Part shown: positions 37,297 through 46,045 of the stretch, piece after piece
Position numbering within the stretch: the first letter of the stretch is position 1
Layout of the letters: each line of letters opens with the position of its first letter
NCBI GenBank assembly: GCA_017935025.1
Contig: JAGBIL010000017.1
Span: forward strand, 1-64,000
Reading direction: 5' to 3'
Length of the DNA: 64,000 nt
Origin: Opitutales bacterium
Lineage (GTDB): Bacteria; Verrucomicrobiota; Verrucomicrobiia; Opitutales; UBA953
Made by a program: the position numbers and the translations under genes
The notes under the pieces: generated by a model
Told to the model about the DNA's origin: nothing
What the model saw: the letters and a program-made list of their open reading frames with translations, nothing else
Databases searched by the model: none

Positions 37297-38631
37297 TTAC
37301 TCGCCCCAGGACACCGGCTGTCCGGTGCACTCGAGGACACCGCGCCAGAGTTCGCTCGTAACATTGACTTTCTTGCGCTTGTTGGCAATGAGCGAAAGCG
37401 GCAAATGAACGTGCGCGCGGTGGCACATTGCGACGAGCATTCCGGTTTTTCCCGCCATACCCGCGTGAACGGCATTGTGCGCCAAGTGAGAGCAGTACGC
37501 ATTATCGTAGGCGTTCGCAGGAATGCTTCGAATGATGTAGCTCGGGTCAATGTACTTAATGGTGCAATCGACATCGTGTTCCTTCATGTCGGCTTTGATG
37601 CGATCACGCAGATATTTACCGATGTCATTGTGAAGTTTGTTTCCGGAAGCGTCGCGTCCGGCGTCGCCGGAAAAAAGATTTTGTCCGGCGCCTTCGGCAA
37701 CGACGATAACGGCGTGTCCGCGTTCGACGATGCGTTTACGGAGCACTTCGAGGAATCCGTTCGGACCGTCAACGACCAGCGGGACTTCCGGAATGAGCAC
37801 AAAATTCGCTTCGGAGCTCGCGAGAGAGGCGTACGCGGCAATAAAGCCGGAATCGCGCCCCATAAGTTTCACGATCCCGATTCCGTTCGGAGCGCCCTTC
37901 GCTTCCGCGTGCGCACAGTTAATGACCTTAACGGCTTCGGAAACGGCGGATTCAAAGCCGAAGCTCTTGTCGAGCAAAACGATATCGTTGTCGATGGTTT
38001 TCGGAATCCCGATGACGGATTTTTTCAAACCGCGGAGCTTGCACTCGTCGGAGATTTCCCGCGCGGCGCGCAACGTACCGTCCCCGCCGACGACGTAAAG
38101 AATATCAATACTCATGCGCTGGAGCGTATCGACGATGGTCGGCGTATCCTGTTGTCCTCGGGAACTCGCGAGCATCGTTCCGCCCTGCGCGTGAATATCG
38201 GAAACGATATCCGGGTCGAGCAACATCGGTTCGTGATTTCCTTGCGGGACGAGACCTTCGTAACCGTAGCGGAAGCCGTAGATGCGAGTTACGCCGTAGG
38301 AGTGATAAAGCCCCATAACGAGGTTTCGGATAACGTCATTCAAACCCGGACAAAGACCGCCGCAAGTTACGATGCCGACTTTCGTATCCGCCGGATTGAA
38401 GAAAATATTTTCGCGCGGTCCCGCCGATTCAAACGAAACAAGCGGTTTTCCGGCGCAAACGGCTTCCATCGCACCCTTAAACGTAATATCGGCAAGGATA
38501 CGGTCTCCGTCCGTTTTAAAAAGTTCTTCGGAAAAATGTAGCTTTTTAAGCGGCGAAGGAAATTTGCAGGGACCGAGATTTTCGATAACGGTTTCCGGAG
38601 TAATAGAATTGTTGCAGGAGGTAGAACTCAT
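37297..38631 (-). CDS. 6-phosphofructokinase, long (TP0108/plant-like) ATP-type
   Basis: 444 residues. Phosphorylates fructose 6-phosphate in glycolysis. VGIVTCGGLCPGLNDVIR, then GGDGT (182-186) with G185 at the site where ATP enzymes have Gly and PPi enzymes Asp, and GIPKTIDND with K211, the Lys seen in PPi and plant/long ATP forms. This G/K combination is that of the plant-like and spirochaete ATP-PFK clade. MGRDSGFIAAYASLAS follows. No CGGGAACG motif occurs in the gene. Divergent from the Bax-inhibitor-like gene. Confidence 0.9.
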   Translation of the reverse strand: MSSTSCNNSITPETVIENLGPCKFPSPLKKLHFSEELFKTDGDRILADITFKGAMEAVCAGKPLVSFESAGPRENIFFNPADTKVGIVTCGGLCPGLNDVIRNLVMGLYHSYGVTRIYGFRYGYEGLVPQGNHEPMLLDPDIVSDIHAQGGTMLASSRGQQDTPTIVDTLQRMSIDILYVVGGDGTLRAAREISDECKLRGLKKSVIGIPKTIDNDIVLLDKSFGFESAVSEAVKVINCAHAEAKGAPNGIGIVKLMGRDSGFIAAYASLASSEANFVLIPEVPLVVDGPNGFLEVLRKRIVERGHAVIVVAEGAGQNLFSGDAGRDASGNKLHNDIGKYLRDRIKADMKEHDVDCTIKYIDPSYIIRSIPANAYDNAYCSHLAHNAVHAGMAGKTGMLVAMCHRAHVHLPLSLIANKRKKVNVTSELWRGVLECTGQPVSWGE

Positions 38632-38782
38632 AGTTCGGAGATTGTCTTACAGCACTACCGTTCGGGCAAGTTTTTATTTTTTTTTCGGAAACAACGCTGC
38701 GTTCCCGCAAGCGGAAAAATAATTTCAGACGAAACTTGCGCGGCGGCACGCTTCCTGCAAAGATTTTTCCGTAAAAAAAATT

Positions 38783-39505
38783 ATGAACGACTACACCAAT
38801 CCCTTCGTCGTCGCTGCAGCGGCTCCCGCCACGCGCGCCGACTTTTACAGAAAAACCTATATGCTCGTCGCCGTCGCCTGCGCCGTATTCGGACTTTTGC
38901 TCGCGGGAACGCTGGCAACGCCTGCGATTGTGAATCCGCTGACGCGCCTGTTCTTCGGGAGCGGCGGTTTCGGCTGGCTACTCGTCCTCGGCGGATTCTG
39001 GCTGATTTCGATGTTTGCCAACCGCTTGGCATTCGGCGGCGTTTCCACGGGAACGCAACTCGCCGGGCTCGGCGTGTACATCGTCGCGGAAGTTCTGCTC
39101 TTCGCTCCGATGCTGAATCTGCTGATGATTCAATTCGGACAGGACGCAATGATTTCGGAAATCGTCGCTCCCGCCGCGCTTTCCACGCTCCTGCTCGCGT
39201 GCGGTTTGACGGCGACGGTGTTTATGACAAAAACGGATTTTTCGTTCCTGCGCGCATTTGTATCCGTCGGATTTTTCGTGGTTCTCGGCGCCGTCATTCT
39301 GCTGACGCTTTTCGGCACGGGCATCGGAACGTGGGGAATCATTGCGCTGACGGCGTTTATCTCGGTCGTGATTCTTTACCAGACGTGGATGGTCAAAACT
39401 CAATTCCGCCCCGACCAACACGTCGGCGCGGCGCTGATTATTTTCGCCGGAATCGCCACGCTGTTCTGGTATCTGGTCATGCTTTTTGCCGAACGCCGCG
39501 ACTAA
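38783..39505 (+). CDS. Bax inhibitor-1/YccA family membrane protein
   Basis: 240 residues with seven predicted membrane helices after a short polar N-terminus (MNDYTNPFVVAAAAPATRADFYRKTYMLVA). Ends with the family pattern VVILYQTWMVKTQFRPDQHVGAALIIFAGIATLFWYLVMLF. Inner-membrane protein; relatives include a calcium-leak channel (BsYetJ) and FtsH-interacting YccA. Specific role unknown. Followed by a strong terminator. Confidence 0.88.
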   Translation: MNDYTNPFVVAAAAPATRADFYRKTYMLVAVACAVFGLLLAGTLATPAIVNPLTRLFFGSGGFGWLLVLGGFWLISMFANRLAFGGVSTGTQLAGLGVYIVAEVLLFAPMLNLLMIQFGQDAMISEIVAPAALSTLLLACGLTATVFMTKTDFSFLRAFVSVGFFVVLGAVILLTLFGTGIGTWGIIALTAFISVVILYQTWMVKTQFRPDQHVGAALIIFAGIATLFWYLVMLFAERRD

Positions 39506-39529
39506 GCAAGTTCCCTCGACGAAAGGGAA

Positions 39530-39568
39530 AAAACGCGAATGCCGTTCCCGTGGCATTCGCGTTTTTTT
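39530..39568 (+). terminator. Terminator with the CGTTCCCG motif as its loop
   Basis: AACGCGAATGCC (39532-39543) pairs with GGCATTCGCGTT (39552-39563), loop GTTCCCGT, T run to 39568. A 12-bp perfect stem with a motif copy bridging the loop. Confidence 0.92.
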
Positions 39569-39619
39569 ATTGAGCGGGAATGCTTGCGCGACGACGGAAA
39601 AAGCGTAAATTCCGTAAAA

Positions 39620-40213
39620 ATGACGACTCGAAACAAAATCACGACACTTCTCGCACTCAGCGTCCCCGTGGCGGTTGCCGTTTCCGCCGTCAATCCCCCC
39701 GCCGGAAACGTCTGGTTTATAGAAATTTTCTGGTGCGTTGCTTACTGGATTTTTCTCGTTGCGACATTCCGTCATTTCCGCTTTTCAAACACGGCATACG
39801 CAATCGCCACCTCCTGGTGCATTTTGCAAACCGTCGGAGCGCACTACACGTTCGAACTCGTTCCGATGACACAGGACTGCTTCGGTTTTGAGCGCAACCA
39901 TTTCGACCGCATCGCACATTTTGCCGTCGGACTAAACGCCTTTCTGATTTCGGAATTTCTTTTCCGCAAAAAAATCGTTCCCGGGCTTCGCGCAGCGGCA
40001 ATCGGCGGATTTTTCGTTATCGTTGCCGTCGCCGGACTCTGGGAAATCGTCGAGTGGCTCTACGCCGTGTATGACGGAGGCGAAATGGGAGCCGCATTTC
40101 TCGGCTCGCAGGGCGATATTTGGGACGCACAAAAAGACATCCTTTGCGACACGCTCGGCGGTCTTGTCGCGGGAACGCTTTTCGCAAAAATGCCCCGGCC
40201 CCAGTGCTCCTGA
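39620..40213 (+). CDS. DUF2238 (YjdF-like) membrane protein
   Basis: 197 residues with about six membrane helices. Signature FGFERNHFDRIAHFAVGLNAFLISEFL and GLWEIVEWLYAVY...DIWDAQKDILCDTLGGLVAG match DUF2238/YjdF, an inner-membrane family of unknown function with conserved acidic and His residues in the helices. ATG 39620 preceded by CCGTAAAA with no Shine-Dalgarno. Ends four bp from the convergent flippase stop with no visible terminator between. Confidence 0.85.
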   Translation: MTTRNKITTLLALSVPVAVAVSAVNPPAGNVWFIEIFWCVAYWIFLVATFRHFRFSNTAYAIATSWCILQTVGAHYTFELVPMTQDCFGFERNHFDRIAHFAVGLNAFLISEFLFRKKIVPGLRAAAIGGFFVIVAVAGLWEIVEWLYAVYDGGEMGAAFLGSQGDIWDAQKDILCDTLGGLVAGTLFAKMPRPQCS

Positions 40214-40216
40214 AAT

Positions 40217-41743
40217 TTAATCAGGCAAAAAACGACTTCTGATTTTTTCGCGAATAAATGCGCGTTCCCGTGCGGTCATTCCGACAAAATAAATCGCGAG
40301 AACACTACAGAAGACAGACACACTTCCGACGAAAATCAAGCGAATCCAACCCTCGCTCATACAGCCGCAAATGATTGCCGGAGCAACTGACGATACCGCT
40401 AAAACCGTTCCCGCAGGGAAAAAAACTCGGAGGAAATACATACGTACCGAAAAACCGATTTGCCTCTTTAAGAGCCATACACGCCAACACATCATTAACG
40501 CTTCCTGCACCGCCCCAAGCAAAAAGACAAGGCTCGCCGGCATACCAGCGCAAAGTGCAAAGTAGCTTCCGAAAAAGTAAAGCGCGTGAAGTGTTGCAAA
40601 CCCGACTTGGTGTGCGCGAATATTTCCCGTGGCCATAAGAGCCTGAAACATCGGTTGAGCCGACGTAACAATCAGTCCTTGAAGAATAGTGATCCGCAAG
40701 AAAATTCCCGTATTCGCCGGAACATCTCCCAACCAAATTTTTAAAACGAAATCACTCTCAAGAAAAACCGGAATTGCAAAAATCATCAGCAGGAAAAACG
40801 ACATCTTACAGGTTTTCAATATTAACGAATGTCCTTGTGCAACTTCTCCCGCGACCTGCGTTTTTACGATTTGCGGACCTGCCGCTATTTGAAAGTTTGC
40901 AACGAAACTTTGAATTGTTCCCGAAACCTGCAAAGCAATCCCCCGTGCAGCGTTTACGACGGGGCCGAAAAATTGGTTAAGCAAAATGTTGATTCCCTGA
41001 CCGGAAAGCGCACCCGAAAAATGAGAAAGCAAGCTCCACCCCGTGAAAGAAACGATTTCCCGTGCCTTATTCACGTTAAAATAAAAACGGAAGCGACATT
41101 CTTCAAAATTGATCCGGCAAAAAACCCGATACGTCATTGCAACGACAAATGACGTTCCCGCGCAAAGCACTGCGTAGAGAATCAGCTTGTCCCCACCGAG
41201 TGTTGTCAGCAGAAAAACAAGCAACAGTTTTAAAACGACTTCCCCAAGGCTGACATAGGCATAAACGCTCATGCGTTCCCGCGCGATAATCGTCGCCATA
41301 TATGGCACTTGCAAGACACCGATGATAAACGAAAACACGGAGCATTGGTAAACCCAATTCAGGGCGGGTACGCGGTCTGAGGGAACATTAAGTTGCGTAT
41401 TTACGAACCAGAGTCCGAGTGTTTCCGCCAAAAGAAGGATTGCCACCGCAAGTCCGGTGTGAATCGTCAGGGTCAGAGAGAACGTCTTTTTTAATTCGTC
41501 AAATTTTTTTTTGCCGAGCGCTACAAGCAAAAACCGCTCCGTACCGCGAGCCATCGCCGTATTCAGAAACGCGAGAAAAGTAACAAATCCACCGACGACA
41601 TTGTAGATTCCGAAATCGTCCATTCCGAGTGTCGCCAAAACTACGCGCGACGTATAAAGCCCGACGCCCGTAGAAACGAGCATCCGAAAGTAAAGCATTA
41701 ATGTGTTCCGCATCAGCCGATGCGCGTCGGCGGCTCCGGACAT
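40217..41743 (-). CDS. MOP-superfamily oligosaccharide flippase (Wzx/MATE-like)
   Basis: 508 residues with 12-14 hydrophobic helices. N-terminal NTLMLYFRMLVSTGVGLYTSRVVLATLGMDDFGIYNVVGGFVTF is the polysaccharide-transporter (Wzx/RfbX) opening; later SLLSHFSGALSGQGINILLNQFFGPVVNAARGIALQV fits the same family. Would flip an undecaprenyl-linked oligosaccharide or other lipid-linked product across the inner membrane. Its ATG overlaps the upstream stop by one base (TAATG), so it is translationally coupled to the PP-loop-like gene. No glycosyltransferases are next to it. Confidence 0.88.
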   Translation of the reverse strand: MSGAADAHRLMRNTLMLYFRMLVSTGVGLYTSRVVLATLGMDDFGIYNVVGGFVTFLAFLNTAMARGTERFLLVALGKKKFDELKKTFSLTLTIHTGLAVAILLLAETLGLWFVNTQLNVPSDRVPALNWVYQCSVFSFIIGVLQVPYMATIIARERMSVYAYVSLGEVVLKLLLVFLLTTLGGDKLILYAVLCAGTSFVVAMTYRVFCRINFEECRFRFYFNVNKAREIVSFTGWSLLSHFSGALSGQGINILLNQFFGPVVNAARGIALQVSGTIQSFVANFQIAAGPQIVKTQVAGEVAQGHSLILKTCKMSFFLLMIFAIPVFLESDFVLKIWLGDVPANTGIFLRITILQGLIVTSAQPMFQALMATGNIRAHQVGFATLHALYFFGSYFALCAGMPASLVFLLGAVQEALMMCWRVWLLKRQIGFSVRMYFLRVFFPAGTVLAVSSVAPAIICGCMSEGWIRLIFVGSVSVFCSVLAIYFVGMTARERAFIREKIRSRFLPD

Positions 41744-43119
41744 TATGAGTTTCGTTTAAAAATTTTCCGGTAAATTTTTCGCAAAAGCGGAATCTTCGCT
41801 GCACGGGAACGCACGAATGCGGCGACAGCCAAAACACTTGCTTCCGCAAACAGAACCGGAGAAATGTCTTTGCGGAGAATTTTGAATGCCTCTTTTACCA
41901 TCAAATCCCCGCAGGGATTTATTTGCTGTGCCGCAAGCCATCTCAGGTACTTCCTCCGGTGTAATTTGTAGTAATCAATATCGAAAACAGCGCAAAATTC
42001 TTCAAGTTTACCGAGAGCATCGAGCGAAACAAGCGTTCGGCGGCATTTCCCGCAAACATTGCAATTTCCTCCGATGTCGCTCGTGCAAACGTGCAAATAT
42101 TTTTGAGCGGGAACAAAGTCGGCGAGCAGTTTCGTTTTTTCAAAACGGGTCTTGGCTCCGCCTTCGGAATAAATTTTCAACTGCCGCGAAGAAAAACACG
42201 GAAGCGAAAGAAGTTCATAATGGTCCGACGAATTAAATTCGTTGTTTTTCAATTCAAACGCACCAAAATCGTAGCCGCTTGAAGCGTAAAAATAAACGCC
42301 CCAAAGTTTTTGAAGCACAAGAACCGAAAAGATGCTCGAATAAGTATGCGTCAACAAATGGTTCTGCGGGAACGCTTCGGCAAGATTTGAATTTGTCTGA
42401 ATAAATTCAAATCCGTATTCCCGTGCAAATTGCTTGGCATGTTCCGTCTGCCAACGGAATTGACGATCTTCGTCGTCATGGGAAAACGCGCCGACGTTAT
42501 TCAAAATCAAATGCGTCAATCGTAAGTGCGGGAACGGGCTTTGCGCATTGCAAGCGACAGCATGAAGCGAATCAATTCCGCAGGAAATTCCGGTACCGAC
42601 TGCTCCCGCGTTCGGTAACATTTTCACGTCGATTTCACCCGAAATTTTCGGGGCATGAAGCCTTTTACTCGCCTTGACAAGTGACGGAATCAGATAAGTT
42701 CGGATTTGATAAAGCAATTCTTCGCCCACAGGCGCCTCGCAAACAAAATCGCAACGTTCCCGCATCGCCCAATTAAGCAAAGCGACGAGAAATGCGTCTG
42801 AACGCTCAAAACAAAGAAATTTTCCGTATTTTTCTTCGACTTCAAACCAAACCTCGCGCACGTCTCCTGAAACATCAATTTTCGCAGACAGACGGGAACG
42901 CCCGTTGAACGTTTTAACTTCCGGTCGGCGAATCGTAACAATCTTTGCAGACACATCCGTTTCGGACGAAAGATTTTCAAAAAATTTTGACATTCCGTCT
43001 GAAAACGCAAGTTGCTCGGCAGAAGAGATCTTGCCTTGGACAGAAAAAAGCAATTCCTCCGGAAGAGAAAACGCAGGATCGGTTAAAGCTAAAGTTTCTT
43101 CTCTCATTTCTTTTGACAT
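41743..43119 (-). CDS. PP-loop ATPase-like protein with C-terminal Cys cluster
   Basis: 458 residues, no signal peptide. After a beta-rich N-terminal part, residues 177-185 read GISCGIDSL, close to the SGGxDS PP-loop of N-type ATP pyrophosphatases (amidotransferase/ligase enzymes such as QueC or asparagine synthetases); the second G of SGG is C here. Further LTHLILNNVG and a YASSGYDFG block fit that fold. A Cys cluster C345, C353, C356, C359 (CxxCxxC within HVCTSDIGGNCNVCGKCRRT) probably binds zinc or Fe-S. Coupled to the flippase, so a role in modifying an exported saccharide or peptide is plausible, but the product is unknown. Its start codon lies within operator box 1. Confidence 0.65.
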   Translation of the reverse strand: MSKEMREETLALTDPAFSLPEELLFSVQGKISSAEQLAFSDGMSKFFENLSSETDVSAKIVTIRRPEVKTFNGRSRLSAKIDVSGDVREVWFEVEEKYGKFLCFERSDAFLVALLNWAMRERCDFVCEAPVGEELLYQIRTYLIPSLVKASKRLHAPKISGEIDVKMLPNAGAVGTGISCGIDSLHAVACNAQSPFPHLRLTHLILNNVGAFSHDDEDRQFRWQTEHAKQFAREYGFEFIQTNSNLAEAFPQNHLLTHTYSSIFSVLVLQKLWGVYFYASSGYDFGAFELKNNEFNSSDHYELLSLPCFSSRQLKIYSEGGAKTRFEKTKLLADFVPAQKYLHVCTSDIGGNCNVCGKCRRTLVSLDALGKLEEFCAVFDIDYYKLHRRKYLRWLAAQQINPCGDLMVKEAFKILRKDISPVLFAEASVLAVAAFVRSRAAKIPLLRKIYRKIFKRNS

Positions 43120-43216
43120 AAAATTATGTCTAAGAAATATGTTTTTAACATAACATTATGTCAAATTGTGAATTCTCCGAGAAAAATTAGCTTTGTGTTA
43201 GACATCTCAGTATGTC
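43115..43216. promoter_or_regulatory. Three GACAT-N6-ATGTC operator boxes between divergent genes
   Basis: Box 1 43115-43130 (GACAT-AAAATT-ATGTC), box 2 43147-43162 (AACAT-AACATT-ATGTC, one mismatch), box 3 43201-43216 (GACAT-CTCAGT-ATGTC). Centres are 32 and 54 bp apart, near whole helical turns. Box 1 covers the start codon of the PP-loop gene and box 3 that of the RHH-like gene, so binding should repress both. Confidence 0.75.
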
Positions 43217-43502
43217 TAAGAGCTCGAAACAGTTCTTTATCGCGTTCCCGCGCGAGATCCTTAACGCATACGAATCTTGCCAGAACATGAAAAATTTTGC
43301 CTCATTCGTACGGGAAGCGACGATTAGGCGTTTAAATACGGAATTCGGATTCACTCTGGACGAAAAGCTCGGAAATTTCCGGCGTGCGCAGCGCACAGAC
43401 CTGATGAATCCGCAGGCAAGGCGGGAAAAGTTACCCGAATTGCAACGGCAAGCCGCGCGAGCTCGTGCGAAGAAAAAAGGAACGGACGCAAAACCGATTT
43501 AA
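43212..43502 (+). CDS. Small ribbon-helix-helix-like protein, probable autoregulator
   Basis: 96 residues. Residues about 7-43 (QFFIAFPREILNAYESCQNM then KNFASFVREATIRRLNTEF) follow the CopG/Arc ribbon-helix-helix plan: a short strand, a P-x-E/x-LL helix, a turn and a second helix with FVREATIRRL. The remaining half is basic and polar (ARARAKKKGT). RHH proteins bind palindromes as dimers of dimers; three matching palindromes lie just upstream, one overlapping its own ATG. Alternatively it is an antitoxin-like or unknown protein. No toxin gene is visible beside it. Confidence 0.6.
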   Translation: MSKSSKQFFIAFPREILNAYESCQNMKNFASFVREATIRRLNTEFGFTLDEKLGNFRRAQRTDLMNPQARREKLPELQRQAARARAKKKGTDAKPI

Positions 43503-43563
43503 TTTCTTGCCAGCGGGACGGGAACGCGGCATTTTGTTGCGTTCATCAAACTTTTTTAAAGCC

Positions 43564-43779
43564 GTGAGAGAAGATTATCTGAAACAAGCGAACAAAGTCA
43601 TCAAGGATCCGAACATTCTCATCAATGTGGTTTCCCACCGCGTTCATCAGCTTCAGCACGAAGGCATGACGCCGCTGATTGAGTCCCTTGAAAAACTCGA
43701 ACCCGAGGACATCGCCCTCCGCGAAATCATCGAAGGCAAGCTCTCCTACGAATTGCCGGAATCGTTCCCGAACGCATAA
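43564..43779 (+). CDS. rpoZ: DNA-directed RNA polymerase omega subunit
   Basis: 71 residues from GTG 43564. VREDYLKQANKVIKDPNILINVVSHRVHQL matches the N-terminal core of omega (the segment that wraps the beta-prime tail), and the later EPEDIALREIIEGKLSYE matches its conserved helix. Upstream in-frame codons reach back into the RHH-like gene and are unlikely to be translated. Sits before smpB. Short but complete; helps assembly of RNA polymerase and ppGpp response. Confidence 0.85.
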   Translation: MREDYLKQANKVIKDPNILINVVSHRVHQLQHEGMTPLIESLEKLEPEDIALREIIEGKLSYELPESFPNA

Positions 43780-43815
43780 CTCTGCGGCACGGGAGAAAAA
43801 CGGGCGGGCGCGGCG

Positions 43816-43837
43816 TTCCGGGATCCGGAGCGAATCG
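43816..43837 (+). repeat. 22-bp intergenic repeat, copy 2
   Basis: Begins TTCCGGGATCCGGAGC and ends GAATCG; 20 of 22 positions match the copy at 23237. Located in the 85-bp gap between rpoZ and smpB. Confidence 0.5.
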
Positions 43838-43864
43838 TCTGCCCTTTTCATTTTCTAAAGTTTT

Positions 43865-44335
43865 GTGAGTAAGAAAAAAGACAACACGCGGCTCGCTGAG
43901 GTCCGCAACCCGAAAGCCTCCCGGGATTATTTTCTCGGAAGCCGCTTTGAAGCGGGTATCGCGCTTACGGGAACGGAGGTCAAGGCGATACGCCTCGGGC
44001 GCGCCAACATAGCCGATGCCTTCGTGCGTATCAACAACGGCTCCATTCCGATTCTCTACCATGCTCACATTTCCGAATACGATTTCGGAAACACCAACAA
44101 CCACCAACCCTACCGCCCGCGCAAATTACTTTTGCACGCACGCGAAATCCGGAAGCTCGTCGCGGAAATTCGCTCCGGCGGAAAAACCATCGTCCCGACA
44201 AAACTTTATTTCCGCCACGGCTTGGTCAAAGCCGAAATAGCCCTTGCCCAAGGCAAAAAACTTTTCGACAAGCGCAACGACATCAAAAAGCGCGACGATG
44301 ACCGCTACGTGCGCCGCGCCCTGCGTCGCAACTAA
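43865..44335 (+). CDS. smpB: SsrA-binding protein SmpB
   Basis: 156 residues starting at GTG 43865. Partner of tmRNA in rescue of stalled ribosomes. Conserved AEVRNPKASRDYFLGSRFEAGIALTGTEVKAIRLGRANI, the LLLHAREIRKL block, TIVPTKLYFRHGLVKAEIALAQGKKLFDKR and the lysine/arginine tail that enters the ribosome (KKRDDDRYVRRALRRN). tmRNA itself was not seen in this window. Follows rpoZ with an 85-bp gap. Confidence 0.97.
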   Translation: MSKKKDNTRLAEVRNPKASRDYFLGSRFEAGIALTGTEVKAIRLGRANIADAFVRINNGSIPILYHAHISEYDFGNTNNHQPYRPRKLLLHAREIRKLVAEIRSGGKTIVPTKLYFRHGLVKAEIALAQGKKLFDKRNDIKKRDDDRYVRRALRRN

Positions 44336-44397
44336 AATCGCATTGCGGCGGTTGCGTCGTCAGCTTAGCGTTCCCCACAAAAACAAGAGATTTCTCC

Positions 44398-44862
44398 ATG
44401 CCCACGCCTCGCACAGTTTATTTCGTCTGCACCGGCAACACCTGCCGTAGCCCGATGGCGGAAGCGCTTTTTCGCGAAGTTTTAACGCAGGAAAATTTGG
44501 GGAAAAAATTTAAAACGGCATCATTCGGACTTGCCGCCGCGTGCGGAGAGCCGGCATCCCTCGAAGCGCAAAAAGCCGTCGCTGAAAAAGGCGGCGACCT
44601 CTCCGGACACCGTTCCCGCCGTGCAGCAGATGTCGCCCTTGGCGCGGGAGATATTTTCATCGGCATGACTCCCGGGCATCTACACGCTTTAAAAACGCTT
44701 CCCGCACAGGTTTTTTGCATCGGCGAATTTTTCCCCGAGAACGCGTTCCCGCGAGAAGTGCCGGATCCTTTCGGCGGAACGGCGAACGACTATCGCGTCG
44801 CGCGCGATGCCATTTTATCCGCGTTCCCGCGCCTGACGGAATTTCTCAAAACCCTCGACTGA
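44398..44862 (+). CDS. Low molecular weight protein-tyrosine phosphatase family protein (first of two)
   Basis: 154 residues, cytosolic. Active-site P-loop VCTGNTCRSP with nucleophile C11 and R17, and general acid Asp in VPDPFGG. Residue pattern (GNTCRSPMAEALF) resembles the bacterial low-Mr phosphatases and arginine phosphatases (YwlE type has T in the CTGNTCRSP loop, as here), so protein-arginine phosphatase activity is possible. Located between smpB and metX, 10 bp before the latter. Confidence 0.88.
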   Translation: MPTPRTVYFVCTGNTCRSPMAEALFREVLTQENLGKKFKTASFGLAAACGEPASLEAQKAVAEKGGDLSGHRSRRAADVALGAGDIFIGMTPGHLHALKTLPAQVFCIGEFFPENAFPREVPDPFGGTANDYRVARDAILSAFPRLTEFLKTLD

Positions 44863-44872
44863 ACGGATTTTT

Positions 44873-46045
44873 ATGACGGACGATGACGATTCCACCCTCA
44901 CCAAAAAAGACGGCGAAACCACCCTGCTCGTTTCGCCGCAGGATTTCGTCTGTAAAAAACCGTTCTCATTCGAACTCGGCGGAGAAATCCCCGAATTTAA
45001 AATTCGCTACGAAACCTACGGCACGCTCAATGCCGACAAATCCAACGCAATTCTGATTTGCCACGCACTCACGGGCGATCACCACGTCGCGGGTAAACAC
45101 CGCCCGGAGGACAAACGCCCCGGCTGGTGGGACCACTTTATCGGTGAAGGCAAAGCCGTCGATACGCGCAAATATTTTGTCATCTGCTCCAACTGCCTCG
45201 GCGGTTGCAGCGGCTCCACGGGACCGAAATCCGTCAATCCCGCTACAGGAGATCCCTACGGGATCGACTTTCCCGTACTGACGATGCTCGATATGGTGCG
45301 CGCACAAAAAGCGCTCATTGATTTTCTCGGAATCGAAAAACTTCACGCCGTCATCGGCGGCTCCATGGGCGGAATGCAGACACTGCTTTGGGCAATCGAA
45401 TATCCCGACGCGGTGAAAAATATCGTCGCCATGGCATGCACGGCGCGGCAAAACACCCAGGCAATCGCGTTCAACGCTGTCGCCCGCGCAGCAATCGTAC
45501 AAGACCCGAATTGGCTCGGCGGATACTACGGAGAACTCGAAGGCACGGGGCCGCGCACCGGGCTTGCCGTCGCCCGCATGATGGCACACATCACTTACCT
45601 TTCCGATTTCAGTCTGACGATGAAAACACGCCGGGACTCGCGTATAGACTTACCCGGCGGACGCATCGCAACCAGCGAATTTCTGCGCAAAATCACATTC
45701 CCGATCGAAAGTTATCTGCACCATCAGGGCGACAAATTCCTCGATCGATTCGATGCAAATTCCTACCTTTACATCACGCAGGCGACGGACCGTTTCAACC
45801 TTTCCGAACACAAGTCGCTCGACCAGGTTTTCGCCAATGTCAAAGCGCGGGCGCTCGTCATCGGATTTTCCACCGACTGGCTTTACCCGCCATGGCAAAA
45901 CCGCGAAATCGTCCTCGCCTTACAACGCGCCGGTAAAAATGCGCGTTACGCCGAAATCGAAGCCGTGAGCGGACACGATTCGTTCCTCCTCGATTCGCAG
46001 CGCCTCTACGACCTTACGGCGCAATTCCTGCGGGGAGAAAATTGA
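44873..46045 (+). CDS. metX: Homoserine O-acetyltransferase
   Basis: 390 residues. Transfers acetyl (or succinyl) from CoA to homoserine in methionine synthesis. Alpha/beta hydrolase fold with nucleophile S164 in GGSMGGMQ, upstream LICHALTGDHHVAG and SNCLGGCSGSTGPKSVNP, late Asp in FSTDWLYPP and His in VSGHDSFLLD. No CGGGAACG motif falls within the gene. Its TGA stop is part of the left arm of the repeat hairpin at 46041. Acyl specificity (acetyl versus succinyl) cannot be fixed from sequence inspection. Confidence 0.93.
   Translation: MTDDDDSTLTKKDGETTLLVSPQDFVCKKPFSFELGGEIPEFKIRYETYGTLNADKSNAILICHALTGDHHVAGKHRPEDKRPGWWDHFIGEGKAVDTRKYFVICSNCLGGCSGSTGPKSVNPATGDPYGIDFPVLTMLDMVRAQKALIDFLGIEKLHAVIGGSMGGMQTLLWAIEYPDAVKNIVAMACTARQNTQAIAFNAVARAAIVQDPNWLGGYYGELEGTGPRTGLAVARMMAHITYLSDFSLTMKTRRDSRIDLPGGRIATSEFLRKITFPIESYLHHQGDKFLDRFDANSYLYITQATDRFNLSEHKSLDQVFANVKARALVIGFSTDWLYPPWQNREIVLALQRAGKNARYAEIEAVSGHDSFLLDSQRLYDLTAQFLRGEN

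Noticed and set aside
43212-43502. Toxin-antitoxin module
   Set aside because: An RHH-like protein alone is present; the neighbours are rpoZ and the PP-loop gene, neither a toxin.
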